Positions 1 to 12,245 of a DNA stretch of 64,000 bases are shown here, one piece after another; position 1 is the stretch's first letter, and every line of letters starts with the position of its first letter. The position numbers and the translations under genes were made by a program. The DNA is from Mucor racemosus (lineage: Eukaryota; Mucoromycota; Mucoromycetes; Mucorales; Mucoraceae). Below the pieces are notes generated by a model. That model was not told the DNA's origin and did not search any database. It saw nothing but the letters and a program-made list of their open reading frames with translations. The DNA lies in NCBI GenBank assembly GCA_027405735.1, contig JAPEHQ010000013.1, positions 1,054,001-1,118,000 of the forward strand, read 5' to 3'.

Positions 1-1130
1 TTTGAAAGATAGTAATACACTAAATAATGGTACATACATTACATGATATATACTTGCATTAATATCAAAAGCATTTCAAAGTTTTCGCCATCCTTAATCC
101 CTAGAAATTTAAAAAATCCTGAATGACAGGCTGTTTTAATTAGTCAGACAAGCAGTAGTAAACCTTTTTTGTGGTTTTGTTTTCTCAAATACGATATGCA
201 CGTTATGTGCCGCTTTTATTTGAATTGTTCCTCTTTGATTCTAGTATATAGGCGTTGACCACCTGCTAAATCAACTAGTATAGCAATACAGGACTTCCGT
301 TAGTAATCATTTACTTACAAATTGATATATCATTTTTAAACCGGCTCATGTCAAATCCAAAAAAGTAAACAATAACAGATCCGGAACCGGAAGCTACTTA
401 ATTGAATATTAACTAAATCATGCTTCCAAAGGCATGGTATAGAAGCATGGTACAGAAGCATGGCATTCCAGTGCGATATTCCAGCATAACACATTACTAT
501 TAAATAATATCTAAACTTCCTTATCACATCATTAATTTTCCAAATCAAATATTATATGAACCCTATTAATTTCATTCCAATAAACAATATCTCTTTATTT
601 GATTAAATTTCTAGTTTTATTAAACATAAATATATTCTGATAAATCATATATATATACAGTATATATATATATATATATACGTACTACGTACAGTGTAAT
701 AAGTACTATAATCTTGTAATAGATTGAGTCTATTAAGAAAGAATTACTAAGAGGTGGACATTGTTGGTGTTACTAACTGTAGTTGACTATTACTTTGGTC
801 AATACTTGCTATGTATTAAGTGTGGTTAATATGTAGCAAGTAGTATTAAGTAATAGATCGGTTATGGTTGTGTTTAATAAGTTTATTTGATTAAAATTAT
901 TAATAAAAGAAGAGAACAGATATTTTCACTAATGTTCAATATCTCATTTAACATTTGCATATTTATATGAAATGTGCAACTGAAACTAATTCATGCGGTT
1001 ATTGTTAAAACATCATGTAATGCGAATCATTACATAAAGTTATTGAAATTAATATTAAATACTCGAAAGCTTTTCGAAAAAAAATATACATAAAATACAT
1101 CGCACTACAACTTTTGCTATGCAACTGAAA
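1..1130. other. AT-rich intergenic DNA, no gene seen
   Basis: No supported coding sequence. It contains a (TA)n microsatellite around 645-680. A segment at about 577-655 resembles 10876-10950 just outside repeat copy B, so it is probably a piece of another dispersed repeat. Confidence 0.5.
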
Positions 1131-1134
1131 GTTA

Positions 1135-2330
1135 CCATAAATTTTTGTTTCAGCAAAAAATATTGATTTTTCGTCGAGATAATCAAAATAATAGTCGATA
1201 TCACAGTTTACAGCTTGTGATAGCTGGGTTCCAAAATTGATTTGAAAAAAATGATTGAAAAATGATGAAAAATGATGAAAAAAACAAAATCGTTTAATAG
1301 CTCATAAGCTGCACAGTAAGTGGACCTAGCGTATTAAATAGTTTTTGTACAGTTGTGGATTCTGCATCCATCTAAATAAAAATTAGACAAACATTCCACA
1401 TTAAATTGTGCGCAAAATGCGATTGAAATTTCGAAGGTTTTTTGAAGATATACATCACTTTTTATAAGCATATTTAAAATATAATATACTGCAATGATGC
1501 GCAAAACATTTATCTATCGATCGAGCTATTGCAAAATTTTCTAGCTGCATTATTCATAGAGAAAACACCATTTTTGTGCAAATTTTTTTCAGTTTCAGAA
1601 TTTGGGATGAGGGTATACAAGGGGAAAATGGACGCCAGAAATGGAGGTACCTTTTTATATACATTTTTGAGAATATCTCCACGAAAAATCAATATTTTGA
1701 AAAACTCTAAATTGGGTCTGAGAGAGCTCAACGAGCTGGATGACATGAAAGCAAAAAAAATGTTGCTCAATTTTACCAATATTTTGAAACCTACTATAGA
1801 AATGCCCAAAAAAATGAAAAAAAATAAAAGTGCTTAGAATTTTTTCATATTAAAACATGTTATAGAGCACTTTAAAACAAGTAAATTTTATTATTGGAAA
1901 GTGGTAGAATAGCTTAATTGTTTCTGGAGATATGAAGCCTCAAAGTTTTCAATCCATTAGCAGTAAAATACGCGTAAAAAATCTGAAACCTTAGCGCTGA
2001 AAAATTAATACCAACTGCAAAAAATAGGATATTTCCGGATACTTATTTTTGGATTAAAGCTGAACATCTCAGGTACATTGGCATATATTTTTTTCTTGGT
2101 GTTATTTAGTGAAAAAAAAAGTACAGCAAGGATAAAAAATGAGACCCAGTTTTCAAGGAAAAAGCAGTGAATTTTACGCGTTTTTGAGTCTTTCGTGATA
2201 TATAAAATAAATTTAGGAATAGTTAACATAATACGGTTAATTCATATAAACTTTACAATAGTTAAGATATACTTTGGAAGTTGTTGAGTCTGGAGTTAGT
2301 CATAAAAAAGGTAGTGCGCTCCGATTTTGA
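1135..2330 (+). repeat. Interspersed repeat, copy A
   Basis: One of at least seven copies of an unnamed AT-rich repeat in this window. The others lie near 10955-12245, 31345-32590, 36195-36780, 48724-49975, 57170-57591, and 57640-58179 continued at 63765-64000. Copies share long stretches at roughly 75-90% identity by eye. A motif AATATTGATTTTTCGT near 1160 recurs in inverted form near 1682. A reading frame of about 100 codons (1529-1837) with the motif GMRVYKGKM is preserved in several copies, but I see no known domain and no terminal repeats. It could be a non-autonomous element or a decayed unknown transposon. Confidence 0.8.
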
Positions 2331-2982
2331 ATAGAAACTATAAGAATTGACTGATTTTTTTTTTTTTTTTTTTTTGTTTAACAGCTTAATTATTCGATTT
2401 TGTTTTATGTGCGCATATGATTATTCAGTATGCAATCATATGCTGTTTGTTGTGCGCTACGAGTCATAATCATGGCTCGCATCTTGATTTGCATTCAAGT
2501 AGAAAGTAAAATGAGTTGTTAACATAATTTTTAAAGATTTTGATCCTGCTGATAACAGCTGCTTATGTAAAGGCAATTACGGTATGTGATAGCTGGTTTG
2601 TAGCATGAGACTTATACATTTTTGTTTTGAAAGCAGTATTGTAATATTCATTATAAAGTTACGCCTCAATTGAATTTATGACGACAGGATTTCAAGCAGT
2701 TGATTAATTTCTATTATATTGGTAAACAAACAGGGTTACGGCATCGTTTTTAGTATCAAATCAAGCATTAAATTATTTATTGAGCGGCAACATACTGTAG
2801 GTCTTATCCAACACACTAAATGAGAATGAATGCATATTAGCTGGCCGGTCCGGGATTTAAGCAGATATTTCAAACCTCATGTATGAAAACATTGAAATTA
2901 ACTAATCAAGTTTCTTTTTCTTTTTTTTTTTTTTTTTTTTTTTCAACCTATTATTCCTGTTAAAAAGTTGTGTGTTCTCATA
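2331..2982. other. Intergenic region upstream of the cystinosin-like gene
   Basis: AT-rich, with T runs near 2355-2375 and 2915-2942. The second run lies just before the start codon at 2983 and may be part of the promoter or 5' leader. No other gene is seen. Confidence 0.4.
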
Positions 2983-4494
2983 ATGGCACCTACTTTAATC
3001 GATCATGACAATATTACACCGTTGAGTAAATGGGATATCATTTCGGATGTTATTGGCTGGGTACTGTATTTTTTTTTTTTTTTGACAGTAAAAAGTTCAT
3101 CTTCAATAATAACAAAGTAGCATTATTAGAGTTATTTTTTCGTTTGGTCCATTAGTTTTTACCCTCAAGTTTATTTGAACTGGAAGCGAAAGAGGTAAGC
3201 TCTCATTCAATAAAACCTCAGTTAATGAGTAAATAACCTTTTACAAAAGTGTACGAGGCCTTTCAATCGATTTCTTATTTTACAATGTGCTTGGTTTCTT
3301 TTGTTATTCGGTAAGTTTACGCACTCAATTAAGAGGTCATTAAACTAAATAAAATGACATGACATGGTTGTGTTACCCTAGATTTATAATTTAGCTTTTT
3401 ATTGTAACCAAGAAATTAGAGATCAATGTAAAATTGTAGATGTGTTATTAAAATGAGAAAAAAAAAAGACTGATTTCTTTTGATAGATCAACAAAGACAT
3501 CCAAACAGTGAAAATAATCTTGTTCGCATGAATGATGTAGTGTTTGCTGTGCATGGTTTCCTTATTTCCCTATTCATTTTATTACAAACATGTGTTTATA
3601 AGGTTTGCGTTATTGTCAATTATGAAAGAAAAAAAAAACCTTATTCTTGTCATTTAATTCATAGAAACATGAAAGTCAACAGATTTCATCTTTTGCAGCA
3701 TCCTTTGTTTGGTTAGCTGTCATGGGATCAGTGTTGGTAGTTTCTACTATACATTATGGTGGTGCTATTTGGTTGGATTTCATGTATTATTTGAGTTCTG
3801 TCAAGTTAATTGTCAGTTTTATCAAATACTTGCCTCAAGTAAATATTTTAGATTTTTGGTAGATGCATCTCTATATATACTAAATACCCTAAACAGGTCT
3901 GGCTGAATTATAAGCGTCAATCTACACAGGGCTGGAGTATCGAGTACATATTTTGGGTAAGAAAGGAAACATTTATAATTTGTGTTTCATAACATGATCT
4001 TGTAACGTGGGTTTCCTTTTTTATCTTTTTTTATAGGATTTATCAGGTGGTTTGTTGTCTATAGTGCAATTATTGTTAGATGCATATATTGATGGAGATT
4101 GGTCTGGTATTGAAGGTGTAAGTTAGTACTCTAGTATATTCATGAGATATATAAACTGAATTTATTTTACAATGATTTAGGATAATGTAAAGCTGTAAGG
4201 AAAACTATTTATTAATATGTTATTATGATGCTAAAGTCCTTATTTAGAGGTTTGGGAGTAATTGTGGTAGCCTATGACGCAGTTTTCCTCGTCCAACATT
4301 ATATTTTATATCCTCATTATCATCCTATGGGAGACATTAACGAAGAAAGAAGAAGACTAATTGTAGAAGGTCGCGTGCCTATTGATGACGAAGATGTGTT
4401 ATCCGATCAAGAAGATTTTCAGAGCGAAGCATCTTCTATCTTGAGCAGAAAACCTAGAAATGCAAATTTGCATTACGGATCTACATCCAACTAA
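2983..4494 (+). CDS. Cystinosin-like lysosomal/vacuolar cystine transporter (PQ-loop protein)
   Basis: Predicted 313 aa from ten exons: 2983-3060, 3130-3194, 3250-3310, 3382-3427, 3487-3602, 3665-3838, 3897-3956, 4037-4117, 4181-4194 and 4248-4494. The joined frame shows both PQ-loop motifs, FYPQVYLNWKRKS near residue 37 and KYLPQVWLNYKRQSTQGWS near residue 175. It also has the GLSIDFLFYN and GLGVIVVAYDAVF segments typical of cystinosin (human CTNS, yeast Ers1). The family has seven membrane spans and exports cystine from the lysosome or vacuole with protons. Exon 9 is only 14 nt. The ATG at 4225 lies inside the last intron and is a decoy. The C-terminus is acidic and serine-rich. No partner gene is adjacent. 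Confidence 0.88.
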
Positions 4495-6072
4495 ACATTT
4501 GTATACTTAACATTACATATTTACATAACAGTATAGTACATTTATATTTTTCGAAAATATACAAACGAAACTTTTTTACAAATACATTATATATTATCCT
4601 ATTGCTTTTATCAGTCAAAATTATAGTTGCATTTAGCTTTTTTGGAATTATCCGTAGATTTGATATCTTTGATTTATGCACATTTTGTATAAAAAGTGTG
4701 TGCAAATTGAAATCCAATCATTATCGCGAATTTCAATGAAAATTGTGAAAAAAAAATGTTTTCAACTAAAAAAATAAGGCGCTTGGAGCTCTTTCATATG
4801 AACGATCAAATATATTAGCATATACACTTTTAAAATATACAATAGAAATTTTAGTGCTGTGTTTGATGCAATTTTTTTCATCCTAAATAAATCATTTACC
4901 ATTGAACTTTTTCCATGAAGTTGAAAAGTCATTTTATAGATAAAAGTCAAAACCACGGATAATAGACCTCAAAATGAATCATTTAAAATAAAGGAGTAAG
5001 CCTTTGTGCCCATTTTTTTCTAATAAACACCATAGTAAAATATCCCAATTTTCGGATAAAATTTCGAGATTCAAGTCATTTGATTCCAAATCCTTATGAT
5101 CACTCGTCCTGAAATGAAAATATGATCCCAACATCGACCTCTTCATAAAGCGAAACAAGACATGGCATTGATGCGTTCAGTTATTATGTACATTTGGATA
5201 TAATTAAGTGTTTTTAAATCTATCGAAAACCTTATTTTTAAAAAGCTGTACGACAGAGATTCTACCTGCGCAATCAACATTTTTTCGGCGTATTTCTCCA
5301 CAAGATTGAAATAAACATATGGAATCTGTATAATCCATATTCAGCTTAACACGTAAAATTTAGATCCAACATTTAAATCTATTTGTATCAGTTATTTAAG
5401 TCTACAACATAAAGCAAATGCTTTTAATTTCGAATTATGTACCATCACTACAATTTAAACCAAGATTTTGTTAAAATATACATTAGCAAACCAGCGATGA
5501 ACGAACATGTAACTGTAATATAAACCTTCTTGATTTCACTACATTAAAGATAGTGATATTGCTGCATTCATCAATTCAAACCGTGGAGATTATCCCGTAA
5601 TTTGGAATTTTTCGGCGAATCAAACGACAGCAAGTGTTGTATAATACTATTTAATACCCTCCACACATTCACCTTTTTTTTGCTTGAATCAAGCAAATAC
5701 ATGTGAAAGTTCTCTGACAGATCATTTTTCTCACACTCATTAAGGATTGTCAGCCAGTAAAACAGCTTTTTTTGATCGAAAAAATAACTGTTTATTATAC
5801 AGTTAAATGGTCGTAGATCAGAATGAGGCTGATCTTTCAAATAGTAAATTCTATGATTTTCTGTATAATAAAAACCTGCAGAGATTAATAATCCAAGGAG
5901 AAACAAAAATTAAGCTGATTAATAGTATTATCATTTGCTTACACATTTCTTTTCCCAGTCCCATGATTCCGGGGAACGAATACAATATCTTGAACTTGAT
6001 CAAAAGAGAAACGCTGACATATTACATTTAGAGTTTTTTCTTTTCTTTTTCATAAATATAAAATAATTAAAT
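4495..6072. other. Intergenic region between the cystinosin-like gene and RIB3
   Basis: About 1.6 kb of AT-rich sequence. A minus-strand frame of 111 codons (5571-5906) and an overlapping plus-strand frame (5807-6031) exist, but neither shows a recognisable domain and both could be chance. The last part should hold the RIB3 promoter. Confidence 0.4.
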
Positions 6073-6872
6073 ATGGTCGAAGCACAATCTGCAAGTTATA
6101 AACATGAGTTTGACTCTGTCAAGAGTGCTCTCGAAGATTTCGGTAAGTTTTTTTTTTGTGATGTTTGTGCATGTAAATATGTATGACTCATATCATCATA
6201 TTTTTTTTTTTTTTTTTTTTTTAGCTGCCAACAAATTTGTCATTGTAATGGATAATGAAGATCGTGAAAATGAAGGTGATTTAATCATTGCTGCCGAGAA
6301 AATCACAACTGAGCAAATGGCATTTTTAATTCGTTATTCAAGGTAAATCTCAACGCAAGGTAAATGGAGTGAATGTATATCTAAACCAAATATATATATG
6401 TAGTGGTTATATCTGTGCTCCTACTACTGGTGAACGCTTGGATGAATTACAGTTACCTTTAATGGTTGAAAAGAACACTGAGTTGATGAGAACCGCATAT
6501 ACCGTATCTTGTGATTATGCTCATGGCACAACCACTGGCATTTCCGCTCATGACAGAGCATTGACATCTCGTAAATTAGCCGACCCTACAAGCAAGCCTG
6601 AAGATTTTATGCGTCCTGGCCATATTCTTCCTTTACGTTCTGTTCCTGGTGGTACTTTTAATCGTTTCGGTCATACTGAAGCTGCGGTTGATCTCTGTCA
6701 ATTAGCCAATGTTGCTCCTGTTGCTTGTATTGGTGAAATTATCAAGGAAGATGATCCCAAAGGTGACATGGCAAGAAGAGATGATTGCTTTGCTTTTGCA
6801 AAGAAGCATAATATCAAAATGATTACCATTAAGGATATCATTGCTTACAAGAGATTGAATCAAACTGCATAG
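6073..6872 (+). CDS. RIB3: 3,4-dihydroxy-2-butanone 4-phosphate synthase
   Basis: Predicted 218 aa from three exons (6073-6142, 6225-6342, 6404-6872), close to the roughly 208 aa of yeast Rib3. The enzyme converts ribulose 5-phosphate to 3,4-dihydroxy-2-butanone 4-phosphate plus formate, supplying the four-carbon unit of riboflavin. The acidic loop [12 protein letters not shown], which binds metal and substrate, lies near residue 32. [20 protein letters not shown], the [17 protein letters not shown] loop, RPGHILPL and the [13 protein letters not shown] segment follow in the normal order. It is a stand-alone enzyme, not fused to GTP cyclohydrolase II. It converges on the GH31 gene, and FMN1, the next flavin enzyme, lies 2.7 kb downstream on the other strand. 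Confidence 0.96.
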
Positions 6873-7015
6873 AAAAAGTATACATAATTATCACTAGATG
6901 TGGGAAGAAGAAAAAAAGAATAGAAAGTGGGAGAGGGAGATTTCTAATGCGACATGTATGTATATAGCCATTTTTTTTTTTTTTTTTTTTAGTGAGAGAA
7001 AAATAAACATCTATT

Positions 7016-9420
7016 TTATTCCTTTAAATTGATTTGTGTGGTAAATGCTATAAATTCATCTAAAAGACCTTCATCTTGACGTGGTTCCTTGATGAATACA
7101 GCTGGTCTTTGAAATGGGGATTCGACATTGATTTCTTTTCCTTCTGCAATAAACGATTGGTTTGACCATATATGGCGCCATGTAACACCTTCCTCTTTGG
7201 GGAGATATACCTTGACATGGGATACAGATGGAGCAAGCATGGGTGCAACCAAGACACTTTTGCCTAGTAAATATTGACTACTAGTGATTTGACGTACAAT
7301 GGGATCATGTGGATAGTAAAAAACAAGATGTCGCATTAATGGCCAGCCTTTGGTATGAGCTTCTTGGATCAACTTTTTACGGTAAGACGATAAAGAGGCA
7401 TATAATTTTGCACAAAAAGCAAAATAAGCCAATGATTCTATATAAAATATTGGTATGAGAATTAGGTTATATTGTAATTTATTTACCTTCATCGTCATAA
7501 AATTGGGCATTTATTTCAGGAATAATGCCTTCATGCGTTCTAAACACAGCAGTAAATGCAGACAACTCCATCCAGCGAAATAAAAGCTCTTTTGAGCGAA
7601 CTACTTCCAAAATGGGAGCAGCAGAAATAGTTGTATAGCCTCCAATGTCACTATGGGTGATCGAGAATCCAGAAAAACCGCCAGAAAGCATACCAGTTAC
7701 AGCGCTTTTGATACCATCGTGTTCATCCCATGCTACATTCTGATCTCCAGCCCACATGAGATTAATATATCCAGGTGTACGAGTAAATCCTGCTCGATAA
7801 AAGCAAACTGCTTCATTTTCCAACCCAATTTCATGCACCAATTCACTATGCAGTTTTGCCCATTCCTGTGGATAACGATTATGATAAACTTCTGCAGGGA
7901 TTCCAGAATAAAGAGATGCCTTGTCTGAATGATATGGAAGATACTCTCCAAAATCTGTCATCATACCAGAAACTCCAGCGTCGTAAACATGCTGTTTCAC
8001 AATAGATTTGAACCAAACAACAGCATCTGGGTTTGTGAGATCTAAAATACCAGCCTCGAAATCACTACCACTGCTTACAATCAAAGTTTGATGTTCTGAT
8101 TTGCTTGATGGATCTTTTACGAGATAACCATGAGCCTGAGCTTCTAAAAAATAGTTGTTTCGGAACGATTGCTTCTTTTCTACATTAGCAAGAAAGGTAT
8201 TGACATAGGATAATACTCGAATATTTTGAGTTTTTAATTCATCATTGACAAATCTTTTCCAATCAGGATACAAAGTATCATCACTTTCCCAATTCCACCA
8301 CAACCGCTTAAACTCTACACCGTTTGGTGTCTTTTGTAACCGTTTACCACACCAGTCTTGGAGCCAAACAGCTGCAATAGGAGTAGCATACTTTTGTAAC
8401 TGTTCAATTACTTTACGCACTTTTATAGACCCTCCTTGCATACCTACAACCGCACCACCGTCTGAGATCCAGTCAGGAAGTGCATGCATGCGGCCAGAGT
8501 AGGCTGTGTATTCTGTAACCAAATCAAGTAAATCATCCCCTTGAAACAGGCGACCTTCGAGTAATGTAGCATTAAGACGAACAGTAACACGATCATCTTG
8601 TCGAAGATCAAAACTAGAATACTCGGAATTTTTCAATACAAGACTTCGGTAGTCTGTAGATAAAAATTGAGGCACGGCACAATAAGTTGTAAAACTATCT
8701 CCACCTGCAAATTCGCCAAATACACCAGAAGGATCATTCAAAATGGATGTTACCTAATTCAATTATTAATTCAGGTACCAAATTTTACTACGAAACTAAA
8801 CTTACTGGTTCTTCACCACGACCAATACCTTGCTCTCGTACAAAAATAGGTACTTTTTGTCCTTTGAGGGTAGAATATGAGAATTGCTCTCCAAAACCGT
8901 AGAAGTCCTCTTGAGCGTTACTCTCAAAATTAAAAATAATACGATGGTGCTCAATATTATTATCAAGATCAAGCTGAATACTAAAATCTAGCTGCTTGCT
9001 TGATAGTTCCTGAAGCTTAAATACATAATTTATAGCCTTTTCGTTAGAAAATCTGATTGAACCGGTTAAATTCAACCCATTTTCATTAGATACAATTTGA
9101 TCGATCGTTTGTTCAACAGTTGTATTCGTAGGACCATCATCAATTTCAGTAATTTTGAATACACCACCATCACCAGGAGTAATTTTATCTTGGCCATAAG
9201 AGGATTGAATGAATGGTACATCTAATAAAGCTATTTATAAAGTATTAATACTTTTGACATGCATCAAAATATTGTATAAAATCATACATTGCAAAATAAT
9301 CTTGTCATTTCTTCCGTAAATAGCAATACGAACTTTTTGATTTACATGTTGGACAATCAAGTAAAAAGTACTTCCAATAGAGTGTTTGCCCTTGATATGA
9401 TCTGCAAGAGATAATGTCAT
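7016..9420 (-). CDS. GH31 glycosidase, sulfoquinovosidase (YihQ)-like
   Basis: Predicted 748 aa from four exons read leftward: 9420-9288, 9230-8806, 8753-7487 and 7437-7016. The (beta/alpha)8 core has the nucleophile region MMTDFGEYLPY and the acid/base region LMWAGDQNVAWDEHDG, followed by HSDIGGYTT and RTHEG. These fit the YihQ branch of GH31 better than ordinary alpha-glucosidases. The WLQDWCGKR and LWWNWE segments also match the part of YihQ that holds sulfonate-contacting residues. The family role there is hydrolysis of alpha-sulfoquinovosides; the substrate here is an inference. No clear signal peptide is seen, so an intracellular enzyme is likely. It lies between RIB3 (convergent) and FMN1 (upstream, same strand). 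Confidence 0.9.
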
Positions 9421-9581
9421 GATAATGTTTGTGTATGAAAATAAAAAAGTTGTGCATTTAACATTTATTTATATGTAAAAAAAAAAATTGTATATTCTAT
9501 CATCATGTAGCACGCCATAACATACTATCTGTATGTAGCACGCCATAAAATTGAATATCATGTCATATTGGCATTGATTAG

Positions 9582-10260
9582 TTAGTCAAAGAATAGATTG
9601 TGTTCCTTAGTATCTGCATATTGTTTCCTTGCAAGTGATTGTTTTGCAACTTGAACATCTGTTTTGATATCTCTGATTAAAGCATCTATATATAAATGGT
9701 TTGAGAAATGTCGATTATGCATTAATTAGATTAAATCAAGCTTACCTAATGATGGGTAATTTTGTTCAGCACGAATAAAACCTAATACTAAAACACGAAT
9801 AGGTGTATTATAAAAATCTTCAGGGAATTCATGGATAATGTGTACTTCCTATGATACATTTAGAATCAACCATCAAAATTGAATTCGTCAAAAAACTTAC
9901 TGCTGAACGCTTTTCATTTTTAAAATAAGGGTTCCAACCTAAACTCATTACCATAGGATACACTTCACTACCTAATTCTCCTATTTGTGTCCAACCATAA
10001 TAAACACCTGTCTCGAGACCAGATACAAGAGCATCAATGGCTTCATCAGATAAATTGGCTATAGAAAAACAAATCAATTCAAAAATTAGGGTAAGGCACG
10101 GTAAGTTTTATGAAATATTACCAGTAGGGATGCCCAACTGCTTTGAACCTCTACCATAACCTTTTACAACTGTTCCTTGTAAAGCAAAAGGGAATGGCTT
10201 TGCTGGGGTTTCGGGACCGACGAGAAGTGGACGATCAGGGTTAATATCAGAAGAAGACAT
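9582..10260 (-). CDS. FMN1: Riboflavin kinase (flavokinase)
   Basis: Predicted 167 aa from four exons read leftward: 10260-10122, 10058-9901, 9848-9746 and 9685-9582. The enzyme phosphorylates riboflavin with ATP to give FMN. The flavokinase nucleotide loop appears as [16 protein letters not shown] near residues 37-52, with the PTAN motif formed across the first intron. [21 protein letters not shown] and the [19 protein letters not shown] segment with its catalytic glutamate follow. The size and single-domain form match eukaryotic Fmn1, not the bacterial bifunctional RibF. It sits head to tail upstream of the GH31 gene. Confidence 0.95.
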
Positions 10261-10954
10261 GGTTTATTTGAATAAAAAAAAAAAGACAAGGGAATATTCC
10301 ATTATGTGCGACTTTCTAAGTTATCGCCCTAACTTTTTTGACAATTAAAAATCCATTATTGACTTAATCGAGTAACTCAGTTTGTAGGCACACTTCTAAT
10401 TCCTGTAGCTACACTCTCCAATAGAATTGCTATAATTTTAAAAAACGAAGTTTATTGCAAAATTATTTTACATTCCTTAGGCTTGTCAACCCGAGTGTTT
10501 GTGCTTTGGCAAGTTATACCTGTTATAAATTATAAATGCTTGATTCTATAAATCAAAGATAAAACAGAGATGAGTACTAATAAAGCTTCTGCTTGAAAAC
10601 TTTTAATTTTGAGCTAGATTTGGCAATTGGCAATACACTAAAATAATATATCGTATACGGACGGTGTGAAATGGATGGGGTATCGTAAGTACAAGAGTAG
10701 CCTTTGCTGCTACGATTTATTATGATTAAGCCTTTATTATTGAATTTGTTCCTTTCAGAAATATTTTCTACGTTAATAATAAAATAGTTTTTTATATCTT
10801 TTTTTTTTTTTTTTTTTTTTTTCATAAAAGAAGCTAAACAATTGTACTCATTATTTCTCTTTATAATTTTAATTAATTAATAAACGATATCTCTTTACTT
10901 GATTGAATTTCTAGTTTTATTTTACATTTATATACTCTGAGAAATGATGAATCA
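10261..10954. other. Intergenic region upstream of FMN1
   Basis: AT-rich, with a T run near 10800-10822. The part from about 10876 to 10950 resembles 577-655. No gene is supported. Confidence 0.4.
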
Positions 10955-12245
10955 TATCATGTATTTCACGAAAGACTCAAAAAACACGTAAAATGCAATG
11001 CTTTTTCTTTGAAAAATGGGTCTCGCTTTTTATCCCTGCTCTACTTTTTTTTTCACTAAATAACACCAGGAAAAAATTATATGATAATGTACCTGAGATG
11101 TTCAGCTCTAATTCAAAAACAAGTATCCGGAAATATCCTATTTTTTACAGTTGGTATTAATTTTTCAGTGCTAAGGTTTCAGATTTTTTACGCGTATTTC
11201 ACTGCTAATCTGCTAATGGATTGAAAACTTTGAGGCTTCATATCTCTAGAACAAATTAAGCTATACTAACATTTTTTAATAATAAAACTTACTTGTTTTG
11301 AAGTGCTCTATAACATATTTTAATATAAAAAAATTCCGAGCACCTTTATTTTTTTTCATTTTTTTGGCATTTTTGTAGTCGATTCCAAAATATTCGTTAA
11401 ATTGAGCAGTATATTGTTCACATTTATTTCATTGAACTAGTTGCGGTCTCTCGAACCCAATTTAGTGTTTCTCAAAATATTGATTTTTCGTGGAGATATC
11501 CTCAAAAATGTGTACAAAGAAATACCTTCGTTTCTAGCCTCCATTTTCCCCTTGTATACCCTCATCCCAAATTCTGAATTTGAAAAAAAATTAACAAAAA
11601 TCTTGTTTTCTCTACGAAAAATGCAGCTAGAAGCTTCAACAATGGCTCGATCGATAGATAATTGTTTTTGGTATTATTTCTATTTTTTAAATTTAAAATA
11701 TGCTTATAAAAAGTGATCTGTATCATCAAAAAACCTCCAAATTTTCAATCGTATTTTAAGCAAAATTTAATGTGAAACTTTTATTTGACTTTTATTTAGA
11801 TAAATGAAGAATTTCAAACTGTACAAAAACCATTTAATGTGCTAGTTTGACTTAATTTGCAGTTTATGAGCTATCGAACGATTTTGTTTTTTTCATCATT
11901 TTTCAATCATTTTTCAACCATTTTTTTTCAAATCAATTTTGGAACCCAGTTATCATAAGCTGTAAGCTGTGATATCGATTATTATTTTGATTATCTCGAC
12001 GAAAAATCAATATTTTTTGCTGAAACAAAAAATGCAGAGTAGCTTTAAATTGGATCTATCTTGTGTATACAAAAAATTAACACCTCAATTTAGGTACTCA
12101 ATTTTTTATAATCAATTTTAGGTCAGCCTTGGTCAATTTTCGTCGATATTTGGCCAGTATACTTATATCCTGGTATTAATATTTCTATTTTCGGAGAGAT
12201 GTCAATGGCCTATAGAGTGAAGGCACATCTTCTTTAAATATTTTA
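10955..12245 (-). repeat. Interspersed repeat, copy B
   Basis: Same family as copy A, in the opposite orientation. Homology to copy E continues past the A/C core, to about 12245 here and 49975 there (a shared segment around TCAATGGCC), so the full element is probably about 1.3-1.5 kb. The conserved ~100-codon frame is disrupted here. Confidence 0.78.

Noticed and set aside
4225..4247. ATG at 4225 as the start of a small separate gene ending at 4494
   Set aside because: The sequence from 4248 is the last exon of the cystinosin-like gene. The ATG lies within its final intron, and splicing at 4248 restores the family sequence GLGVIVVAYDAVF.
5571..5906. 111-codon minus-strand frame between the cystinosin-like gene and RIB3
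   Set aside because: No domain, no clear start context and an overlapping frame on the other strand; probably chance, though a small unknown gene cannot be excluded.
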